Assembly: GCF_014873535.1 (NCBI RefSeq)
Contig: NZ_JADBEF010000001.1
Location: 9,238,001-9,302,000, forward strand
Source of the DNA: Nonomuraea africana
Lineage (GTDB): Bacteria > Actinomycetota > Actinomycetes > Streptosporangiales > Streptosporangiaceae
DNA length: 64,000 bases
Direction of reading: 5' to 3'
The position numbers and the translations under genes are program-made. The notes below the pieces were generated by a model that had not been told where the DNA came from, made no database searches, and saw nothing but the letters and a program-made list of their open reading frames with translations. Numbering within the stretch: the first letter of the stretch is position 1; every line of letters starts with the position of its first letter. Shown here piece after piece: positions 57,908 through 64,000 of this stretch.

Positions 57908-58948
57908 ATGACCAGGGCATGGCGAGGCCTCATCGAGGAATACCGGGACCGGTTGCCGGTGAGCGAGACGACGCCCGTGGTCACGCTCCTGGAGGGCGGC
58001 ACGCCGCTCCTCCCGGCCAACCGCGTCTCGGCGCTGACCGGCTGCGAGGTCTACCTCAAGGTCGAGGGCGCGAACCCGACCGGCAGCTTCAAGGACCGTG
58101 GCATGACCATGGCCATCAGCAAGGCCGTGGAGGAGGGCGCCAAGGCGGTCATCTGCGCCTCCACCGGCAACACCTCCGCCTCGGCGGCGGCCTACGCCGT
58201 ACGCGCGGGCCTGACCTGCGCCGTGCTGGTGCCGCGCGGCAAGATCGCGATGGGCAAGCTGGCCCAGGCGCTCGTGCACGGCGCGACGCTGCTGCAGGTC
58301 GAGGGGTCCTTCGACGACTGTCTCGAGATGACCCGCAAGCTGTCGGAGCACTACCCGATCGCGCTGGTCAACTCGGTCAACCCGTACCGCCTGCAGGGGC
58401 AGAAGACGGCCGCCTTCGAGATCGTCGACGCGCTGGGCGCCGCGCCCGACATCCACTGCATCCCCGTCGGCAACGCCGGCAACATCTCCGCCTACTGGAT
58501 GGGCTACCAGGAGTACGGCACGTCGCCGCGCATGTTCGGCTTCCAGGCCAGCGGCGCGGCGCCCATCGTCAACGGCGCGCCCGTCACGCACCCGCACACC
58601 ATCGCCACCGCGATCCGCATCGGCAACCCCGCCTCGTGGCGGCTGGCCGAGGCGGCGCGCGACGAGTCGGGCGGCGTCATCCAGGCGGTGACCGACCGGC
58701 AGATCGCCGCCGCCTACAAGCTGCTGGCGCAGGAGGAGGGCGTGTTCGTCGAGCTCGCCTCGGCCGCGAGCGTCGCCGGACTGCTGCACGCCCACGCGCA
58801 GGGGCTGGTCGACCCAGGCCAGCGCATCGTCTGCACGGTGACGGGCAACGGTCTCAAGGACCCCGACTGGGCGATCTCCGGCGCTCCCGCGCCGGTCACC
58901 ATCCCCATCGACGTCCACGCGGCCGCGTCGGCGCTCGACCTGCTGTAG
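57908..58948 (+). CDS. thrC: Threonine synthase
   Basis: 346 aa PLP fold-II enzyme converting O-phosphohomoserine to threonine. PLP lysine in NPTGSFKDRGMTMAI (K62), phosphate-binding VGNAGNISAYWMG, and STGNTSASAAAYA. Length fits the short actinobacterial type. ATG 57908 follows AGGAG. thrB lies 126 bp downstream. In most actinobacteria thrC directly follows hom; here they are 13.2 kb apart. Confidence 0.95.
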   Translation: MTRAWRGLIEEYRDRLPVSETTPVVTLLEGGTPLLPANRVSALTGCEVYLKVEGANPTGSFKDRGMTMAISKAVEEGAKAVICASTGNTSASAAAYAVRAGLTCAVLVPRGKIAMGKLAQALVHGATLLQVEGSFDDCLEMTRKLSEHYPIALVNSVNPYRLQGQKTAAFEIVDALGAAPDIHCIPVGNAGNISAYWMGYQEYGTSPRMFGFQASGAAPIVNGAPVTHPHTIATAIRIGNPASWRLAEAARDESGGVIQAVTDRQIAAAYKLLAQEEGVFVELASAASVAGLLHAHAQGLVDPGQRIVCTVTGNGLKDPDWAISGAPAPVTIPIDVHAAASALDLL

Positions 58949-58994
58949 CCCCCATCCCGTACGGCAAGCCGCCCTGGCCGCCTCCGTGTCCGCC

Positions 58995-59018
58995 GCGCGC
59001 CCTCCCGCGAGGGCGCGC
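58995..59018 (+). terminator. Hairpin between thrC and thrB
   Basis: Perfect 10-bp arms GCGCGCCCTC (58995-59004) and GAGGGCGCGC (59009-59018) with a 4-nt loop, 46 bp after the thrC stop. Attenuation or partial termination within the thrC-thrB transcript is possible. Confidence 0.55.
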
Positions 59019-59074
59019 GCCCGGCAGGACCACGGTTCCCGCCGTCACGGCGCATCCTTATCCCGAGGAGCTGC

Positions 59075-60076
59075 ATGACCGATAGCACGGTCGTCGTCCG
59101 GGTTCCGGCGACCTCCGCCAACCTGGGCCCCGGATTCGACTCGCTCGGTCTGGCGCTGGCCTTCCACGACGAGGTCGAGGCCAGCCTGTTCACGCCCGAG
59201 AGCGGCACGTCGCGGGTCGAGGTGACGGTCGAGGGCGAGGGCGCGGGAGAGCTCGAACTCGGCGACGGGCACCTCGTCGTGCGGGCGATGCGCAAGACCT
59301 TCGAGCGGATGGACGCCCCGCAGCCCGCGGGCATCCGGCTGCACTGCCGCAACAGGATTCCGCACGCGCGTGGCCTCGGGTCCTCCTCGGCCGCCATCTG
59401 CGCGGGGATCCTCGCCGCCCGCGCGCTCGCGCGCATGCCGTACACGCCGATGGCGGGCCAGGACGGCCCGCAGTCGCAGGCGGCGCTCGGCTCTCAGCGA
59501 ACAAGAGAACTCAGCGACGACGCCGTCTTCGCGCTCGCCACCGAGATGGAGGGGCATCCCGACAACGTCGCCCCCTGTCTGGCGGGCGGGTTGACAGTGG
59601 CGTGGACCGACCAGTACGGCACCGCGCGTATGGTGAAGCTGGTCCCCGATGCGAGCATCAGGCCGGTCGCGCTCATACCCACTACGCGACTGTCCACCGA
59701 GGCCGCGCGGGGGCTGCTGCCGAAGGAAGTGCCCCACAAAGACGCCTCCTTCAACGCGGGGCGGGCAGCACTGCTGATCGCCGCGTTGACCCAGCGCCCT
59801 GACCGTGAGCTGCTACTCTCCGGCACGGAAGACCGTCTTCACCAGCACTACCGCGCGCCTGCCATGCGGCGGACCGCGGAGCTGGTAGAACGGCTGCGTG
59901 CCGTGGGCGTGCCCGCCGTCGTCTCAGGAGCGGGTCCCACGATCCTTGCGTTTTCGACACCGGATACGCAGGATTTGATCGCGCCAGAAGTGGGTAATGA
60001 CTGGCACATCCAGCTAATGGACGTCGACCAGGACGGTGCGAGCGTTCAGTCCCCGAGACACGCTGATGCCTCTTAG
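59075..60076 (+). CDS. thrB: Homoserine kinase
   Basis: 333 aa GHMP kinase that phosphorylates homoserine for ThrC. Substrate loop VVVRVPATSANLGPGFDSLG, ATP-binding IPHARGLGSSSAAICAG (about 89-106), EGHPDNVAPCLAGG and the C-terminal VVSGAGPTILAF motif are intact. GAGGAG lies 4 nt before the ATG. Threonine feedback is known for the enzyme family in some species; nothing here shows it directly. Confidence 0.95.
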   Translation: MTDSTVVVRVPATSANLGPGFDSLGLALAFHDEVEASLFTPESGTSRVEVTVEGEGAGELELGDGHLVVRAMRKTFERMDAPQPAGIRLHCRNRIPHARGLGSSSAAICAGILAARALARMPYTPMAGQDGPQSQAALGSQRTRELSDDAVFALATEMEGHPDNVAPCLAGGLTVAWTDQYGTARMVKLVPDASIRPVALIPTTRLSTEAARGLLPKEVPHKDASFNAGRAALLIAALTQRPDRELLLSGTEDRLHQHYRAPAMRRTAELVERLRAVGVPAVVSGAGPTILAFSTPDTQDLIAPEVGNDWHIQLMDVDQDGASVQSPRHADAS

Positions 60077-60520
60077 ACCTTCAGGGAATAGCCGTGTGCG
60101 CTGGTGATGTTAGGCTGGTAGCCGCACCAGATGCCCCCTTGTTGGGTGCGTGCTTGTCAGCCACACAACGTTGCATCATGCTTCACGTCGCGAGGCGTGA
60201 GCAGCGCGGCTGTCTCCCCGAATCCGTTCGCTCCGGTTGGCCCACACCCGGTCGGCGCGACGCGAGGCGGCGAATCCGGGGAAGTGCGCGTTCGAACCAC
60301 CTCGACATCTGGCTGGCGACAGCAATCTGGGGGGTTCCCTCCACGCGCCACCGTCCTGTGGCGACCTGGACGAACCCCTCCCCAACCGTGGCGGCCGTCC
60401 TGCGCGGCGGCCGAAGATCGCAAAGTGCACCCCGACCCGGTCTGTCCCGCCGGATCGACAGCACCTCCGGGACGATCGGCTGATCATGGCCGACGCCCGA
60501 CCCCTGGGAAGGACCCTTAG
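60077..60520 (+). promoter_or_regulatory. Long leader/intergenic region upstream of rho
   Basis: 444 bp with no convincing gene; open frames here lack ribosome sites and family-like sequence. It contains an imperfect inverted repeat, TCCCCGAATCCG (60215-60226) with 60271-60282 (10 of 12), and TCACG/CGTGA at 60183-60200. Long leaders with autogenous control are known for rho in other bacteria, so this is probably the rho promoter and 5' UTR. Confidence 0.45.
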
Positions 60521-62530
60521 TTGAGCGACACCACCGAACTCCTCTCCGACGCTTCCGGCTCGTCCGCGAGCGCGTCCGGCGACACCCCCACCCGCGCCGC
60601 GGCCAAGCCTCGCGCGCGTCGCTCCGGCACCGGACTGTCCGCGAAGGTGCTGCCCGAGCTGCAGAAGATTGCCGCCGAGCTGGGCATCAGCGGGACCGGG
60701 CGGATGCGCAAGAGCGAGCTCATCGCGCGTATCCAGGAGAAGCAGGGAGTCGGCGCCGGTGACAGCGCCCCCGCCGCGGAGGCGCCCGCCCCCGCCGTCG
60801 CGGAGGCCCCGGCCGTGGCCGAGCGCCCCACCCGCAGCCGTCGGGAACGTTCCCGCCCCGCTGCGGCCGCAGAGCCTGTCGCTGCCCCCGAGCCTGTCGC
60901 GGCTCCCGAGCCTGTCGCGGCGGCCGCCGCACCGGTCGTGGAGCAGCAGCAGCCCGTCGTGGAGCAGCAGCAGACCGACATCCAGGCCGAAGGCCGCGAC
61001 CGCGAGAGCCGTCGTGACCGTGGCGAGCGTCGCAGCCGCCGCGAGCGCGGTGAGCGTGGCGAGCGCCAGGAGCGCGGCGGCGAGCGCCAGGAGCGCGCCG
61101 AGCAGCCGCAGCGCACCGACGCCGAGCGCACCCGCGAGCGTGGCGACCGTGACCGCGTCCAGGACCGCGACCGCGGTCAGGAGCGCGACAGGGGCCAGGA
61201 CCGCGACCGTGGCCAGGACCGCGGCCAGGACCGTGACCGCGGCCAGGATCGTGGCCCGGACCGTGGCGCCGACCAGCGCGGCGGTGGCGACGAGGACGAG
61301 CGCGGGCGTGGCAGGCGCGGCAGGTTCAGGGAGCGCAACCGCGGCCGTGGCCGTGACCGCTTCGACAGCAACGAGCCCGTGATCGGCGACGACGACGTTC
61401 TCATCCCGATCGCCGGAATCCTCGACATCCTCGATAACTACGCGTTCGTCAGGACGAGCGGCTACCTGCCCGGCTCCAACGACGTGTACGTGTCGCTGGC
61501 CCAGATCCGCCGCAACGGCCTGCGCAAGGGCGACGTCATCACCGGCGCCGTCCGCCAGCCGCGCGACGGTGAGCGCCGCGAGAAGTTCAACGCTCTGGTC
61601 CGCCTCGACACCGTCAACGGCATGGACCCCGAGCAGGCCCGCAACAGGCCCGACTTCAACAAGCTCACCCCGCTCTACCCGCAGGAGCGCCTGCGCCTGG
61701 AGACCGAGCCCAACATCCTGACCACGCGGATCATCGACCTCGTGGCGCCGATCGGCAAGGGCCAGCGCGGGCTCATCGTCTCCCCGCCCAAGGCCGGTAA
61801 GACGATGGTGCTGCAGTCGATCGCCAACGCGATCACCCGCAACAACCCCGAGTGCCACCTGATGGTCGTGCTCGTGGACGAGCGGCCCGAAGAGGTCACC
61901 GACATGCAGCGCTCGGTGAAGGGCGAGGTCATCCACTCGACCTTCGACCGTCCCGCCGAGGACCACACCACCGTCGCCGAGCTCGCCATCGAGCGCGCCA
62001 AGCGCCTGGTGGAACTGGGCCACGACGTGGTCGTCCTGCTCGACTCCATCACCCGCCTCGGCCGCGCCTACAACCTGGCGGCCCCCGCGTCCGGACGCAT
62101 CCTGTCCGGTGGTGTCGACTCGACCGCGCTCTACCCGCCGAAGCGGTTCTTCGGCGCCGCGCGCAACATCGAGAACGGCGGCTCGCTGACGATCCTCGCC
62201 ACCGCCCTGGTCGAGACCGGGTCGAAGATGGACGAGGTCATCTTCGAGGAGTTCAAGGGCACCGGCAACGCCGAGCTCAAGCTCAACCGTTCGCTCGCGG
62301 ACAAGCGCATCTTCCCCGCGGTGGACGTCGACGCGTCCGGCACCCGTAAGGAAGAGATCCTCATGGGCAAGGACGAGCTCCAGATCGTCTGGAAGCTGCG
62401 TCGGGTGCTCCACGCGCTGGACATGCAGCAGGCGCTGGAGCTGCTTCTGGAGAAGATGAAGGAGACGAAGTCCAACGCGGAGTTCCTCCTCCAGGTCCAG
62501 AAGACCACGGTCAGCTCCGACCGCGACTGA
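60521..62530 (+). CDS. rho: Transcription termination factor Rho with long Arg-rich insert
   Basis: 669 aa, against 419 in E. coli. A hexameric RNA helicase ending transcription of untranslated RNA. Rho_N helix domain (about 40-75: LPELQKIAAELGISGTGRMR), then a low-complexity insert to about residue 280 (PEPVA x3, VVEQQQ x2, and R-D-R-G-Q repeats). The RNA-binding cold-shock fold (about 290-360, FVRTSGYLPGSNDVYVSLAQ) follows. Then Walker A SPPKAGKTMVL (about 423), Walker B VVVLLDSITRLGRAYN and the Q/R-loops. Start TTG 60521 follows GGAAGG. The insert is typical of high-GC actinobacterial Rho and adds RNA affinity. Confidence 0.96.
   Translation: MSDTTELLSDASGSSASASGDTPTRAAAKPRARRSGTGLSAKVLPELQKIAAELGISGTGRMRKSELIARIQEKQGVGAGDSAPAAEAPAPAVAEAPAVAERPTRSRRERSRPAAAAEPVAAPEPVAAPEPVAAAAAPVVEQQQPVVEQQQTDIQAEGRDRESRRDRGERRSRRERGERGERQERGGERQERAEQPQRTDAERTRERGDRDRVQDRDRGQERDRGQDRDRGQDRGQDRDRGQDRGPDRGADQRGGGDEDERGRGRRGRFRERNRGRGRDRFDSNEPVIGDDDVLIPIAGILDILDNYAFVRTSGYLPGSNDVYVSLAQIRRNGLRKGDVITGAVRQPRDGERREKFNALVRLDTVNGMDPEQARNRPDFNKLTPLYPQERLRLETEPNILTTRIIDLVAPIGKGQRGLIVSPPKAGKTMVLQSIANAITRNNPECHLMVVLVDERPEEVTDMQRSVKGEVIHSTFDRPAEDHTTVAELAIERAKRLVELGHDVVVLLDSITRLGRAYNLAAPASGRILSGGVDSTALYPPKRFFGAARNIENGGSLTILATALVETGSKMDEVIFEEFKGTGNAELKLNRSLADKRIFPAVDVDASGTRKEEILMGKDELQIVWKLRRVLHALDMQQALELLLEKMKETKSNAEFLLQVQKTTVSSDRD
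61128..61275 (+). repeat. Tandem RDRGQ-type codon repeats within rho
   Basis: Degenerate 9-15-bp units such as GACCGCGACCGTGGCCAG encode repeated R-D-R-G-Q and R-G-Q-D segments. The array would be slippage-prone, so its length may vary between strains. Confidence 0.7.
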
Positions 62531-62541
62531 CAGCAGAACTA

Positions 62542-62578
62542 TCGGGCCCCGAGGCGTTCTCCGCGCCTCGGGGCCCGA
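62542..62578 (+). terminator. Strong terminator after rho
   Basis: Perfect 15-bp stem: arms 62542-62556 (TCGGGCCCCGAGGCG) and 62564-62578 with a 7-nt loop, starting 12 bp after the rho stop. Confidence 0.85.
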
Positions 62579-62953
62579 CTGCATGGTCCTCACAGGGGAG
62601 CTTCGCGCTTCGGGCTCGGGCTGTGTCGTGTGGGGGCTCAGCGTCCCCCGCATCCCCACAAAGGCATCGTCCTCGCCTTCGGCTCGGGCGGTTTTGAGCG
62701 GGGCACGCCCCGCACCCCCAGTGGTGGCCTGCCGGCCCCCACACCTTCGGCACTCCGGCACGTCCGTGGTGAAGGTGTTGCGGAGTTGAAGGATCCCCGA
62801 TGGAGAGGCTCGGAGCTGGATCACTTCCAAGGCTTAGGTCGACCTGAAGGCGTCAGTGTCAGGCGCGCAGGTGGATGCTCAGCGATGTGAGCCAGTCGTT
62901 TTTGCGCCCTCGGGGGAGCGGACATGCCTCAACGCGCTTTCGCTGCTGCTCGG
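62579..62953. other. Gene-free stretch, no supported feature
   Basis: 375 bp between the rho terminator and the antitoxin gene. Short open frames exist, but none has a ribosome site or a recognisable product. Several small GC-rich inverted repeats (GGGGCACGCCCC near 62699) are present. Nothing further can be supported. Confidence 0.5.
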
Positions 62954-63283
62954 CTATGCGACCTTGATCGAGTGAGGCCCGACGCTGATCGTCACATCCA
63001 CATGTCCGCCGAGCGCCGCCGCATAGGCGCGGATGGTCTCCAGCTCCATGGACTCGAGGTCGCCGTTCTCGATCTGGGAGACCCTGGCCTGGGAGATGCC
63101 CAGCGCGGCGGCGACCTCCGCCTGGGTCTTGCCCACAGACTTGCGTAGTTCCTTCAGGTGGTATCCGGCCACATAGGCGTCCAGGCGAGCATCGGCGGCG
63201 GCGTGCCGGTTCGGATCGGCCAGCTCAGGGTGCAGTCGGTGGGCCTCCGCCTTGACCTCCTGCCATCGGCGCGCAGGGCTCAT
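62954..63283 (-). CDS. higA: HigA-type antitoxin, XRE family
   Basis: 109 aa. The N-terminal half is the toxin-contact region (RWQEVKAEAHRLHPELADPN). The C-terminal HTH_3 domain has LRKSVGKTQAEVAAALGISQ and ARVSQIENGDLESMELETIR, as in the HigA/XRE antitoxins encoded after their toxin. The ATG at 63283 overlaps the toxin stop (ATGA), so synthesis is coupled. It should neutralise the toxin and repress the operon. Confidence 0.86.
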   Translation of the reverse strand: MSPARRWQEVKAEAHRLHPELADPNRHAAADARLDAYVAGYHLKELRKSVGKTQAEVAAALGISQARVSQIENGDLESMELETIRAYAAALGGHVDVTISVGPHSIKVA

Positions 63284-63654
63284 CGCTCGTCCTCCCCCTC
63301 CTTCTCAGCTCGGTACTCGGCATACCTGGCTTTGGCCAGCGGGATTGCCTCGTCGTACCACCGGGACCACTTGCCGGCCTTGCCCCCTGCGACAAGGAAG
63401 ATCGCTTCTCTGTCTGGGTCGAAGACGAACACGATTCTAATCTCAGATCGACCGCGGGAGCCTGGCCGCAGTTCTTTGAGGTTGCTCATGTCTTCGTCGT
63501 TCAGGGTATCGACCAAGGGTCGCCCGAGGGTGGGACCGATCTCGGCGAGTCGATCGATAGCGCTCTCTACCAGAGTCGCTGAATCTGGGTCAGCCTCGCA
63601 GAGCTTGAGAAACCAGGATTCCACGGGCTCGAGAAGGACGATCTCCCAAGTCAT
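63280..63654 (-). CDS. higB: HigB/RelE-type toxin (phage Gp49-like family)
   Basis: 124 aa. Start at ATG 63654 gives MTWEIVLLEPVESWFLKL. Family features: LGRPLVDTLNDEDMSNLKEL, SEIRIVFVFDPDREAIFLVA, GGKAGKWSRWYDEAIPLAKA. Proteins of this family are mRNA interferases that cut translated mRNA on the ribosome. Toxin-before-antitoxin order is the HigBA arrangement. No strong Shine-Dalgarno precedes the ATG; the 5' flank is AT-rich (TTATATT about 10 bp upstream), so the message may be nearly leaderless. An in-frame extension to 63756 is less likely. Confidence 0.86.
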   Translation of the reverse strand: MTWEIVLLEPVESWFLKLCEADPDSATLVESAIDRLAEIGPTLGRPLVDTLNDEDMSNLKELRPGSRGRSEIRIVFVFDPDREAIFLVAGGKAGKWSRWYDEAIPLAKARYAEYRAEKEGEDER

Positions 63655-63763
63655 GAGGAAATATAACGTAGACCTTATGTATTGAACGGGGATTCGCGCA
63701 AGCGGGATTGGTTGTGCCAGGACCGGATGGGCCCGTGTTCCCACAAGTTGCCCCAAAACGCAT

Positions 63764-63787
63764 GGCCCGCTCCCTAGGGAGCGGGCC
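63764..63787 (-). terminator. 24-nt perfect palindrome, terminator of the gene at the window end
   Basis: Arms GGCCCGCTCCC (63764-63774) and its exact complement (63777-63787) around TA. On the minus strand it lies 17 nt after the stop at 63805 and is followed by ATGCGTTTTGG, a short T-run. Confidence 0.8.
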
Positions 63788-63804
63788 GTGTCATCATCTC
63801 GGTA

Positions 63805-64000
63805 CTACTTCACGTCGACGAACTTCTGGCTGGACCAGGAGCCGTAGGTCTTGCTGGTGGCGGGGACCTTGACGCGCCAGTACCCGTCGTAGCGCTGCTT
63901 GACCGCCTTGGTGTACTTGCCGGTCGAAGTGGCCTTGGCGAAGCCCATGAACTTGTACTTCGTGGTGCCCTTCTTCTTGAAGTACACCTCGACGATCTTG
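63805..64000 (-). CDS. C-terminal fragment of a probably secreted Lys/Tyr-rich protein
   Basis: The last 65 codons of a gene that continues past the window. The sequence KIVEVYFKKKGTTKYKFMGF, ATSTGKYTKAVKQRYDGYWR and TYGSWSSQKFVDVK resembles the beta-rich Ig-like C-terminal repeat found in many exported actinobacterial proteins (KGTTKW..G.A.....GKF...). The AT-richer, Lys-rich codon use differs from the rest of the window. Signal peptide and start not visible. Confidence 0.7.
   Translation of the reverse strand, partial: KIVEVYFKKKGTTKYKFMGFAKATSTGKYTKAVKQRYDGYWRVKVPATSKTYGSWSSQKFVDVK

Noticed and set aside
60094..60483. Open frames in the rho leader as a leader peptide or small gene
   Set aside because: Overlapping frames in several phases with no Shine-Dalgarno and no recognisable product; treated as untranslated leader.
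61128..61275. CRISPR-like or VNTR element at the short repeats
   Set aside because: The repeats are in-frame RDRGQ codons of rho, degenerate and without spacers.
62583..62890. Short open frames after the rho terminator
   Set aside because: Composition is Pro/Ser/Gly-rich in every frame and no ribosome site is visible.

Overview
The window is very GC-rich DNA with many GTG starts, a few TTG starts and tightly overlapping ATGA/GTGA gene junctions. The gene content is that of a filamentous actinobacterium: an ArgS-derived nrtL beside lysA-hom, a thrC-thrB-rho block, GlgX-TreY-TreZ and TreS trehalose genes, ATPase-less sugar ABC operons, and a Rho with a long Arg-rich N-terminal insert. A member of Streptosporangiales (Nonomuraea- or Streptosporangium-like) is my inference; no rRNA or tRNA gene is present to confirm it.

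Layout. 1-6.2 kb: the start of mscL (minus), then a glgX-treY-treZ operon that converts glycogen or maltooligosaccharides to trehalose. 6.3-18.6 kb: two complete peptide-type (Opp/Dpp) ABC importers facing each other. The plus-strand one has a fused double ATPase. The minus-strand one has separate ATPases and an unusually long permease. 18.7-21.7 kb: low-density, decaying DNA with a Pro-rich repeat ORF of doubtful reality, a broken tandem-GntR regulator, a small membrane protein and a dead transposase. 21.7-26.9 kb: a coiled-coil protein, an HxlR-peroxiredoxin fusion, an FAD monooxygenase with a readable promoter and palindromes, a thiamine-binding-type protein, an acidic protein and ung. 27-32 kb: a sugar ABC operon with two lipoprotein binding proteins and two permeases but no ATPase. 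One permease carries an extra extracellular beta-sandwich-like insert. 32.1-35.6 kb: PadR regulator, ABC ATPase and FtsX-like permease, translationally coupled. 35.6-37.3 kb: treS. 37.6-41.1 kb: an asparagine-synthetase-like protein divergent from a coiled-coil glycosyltransferase. 41.3-44.7 kb: nrtL-lysA-hom. 44.8-48 kb: DoxX-like protein, an eight-TM protein, a siderophore-interacting flavoprotein and a TetR regulator. 48-57.8 kb: an array of six GT2 glycosyltransferases plus a small membrane/coiled-coil protein. 57.9-62.5 kb: thrC, thrB and rho. 63-64 kb: a HigBA-type toxin-antitoxin pair and the C-terminus of an apparently secreted protein.

How parts fit. Trehalose can be made by two routes here (GlgX/TreY/TreZ and TreS). 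lysA, hom, thrC and thrB serve the aspartate-family pathway, but hom and thrC, usually adjacent in actinobacteria, are separated by about 13 kb of accessory DNA. That accessory DNA, together with the 37.6-41.1 kb pair, looks like a surface-glycan or glycoconjugate locus. Its four long GT2 proteins share a C-terminal module that resembles a degenerate second GT-A half. This is the best candidate for an undescribed system in the window.
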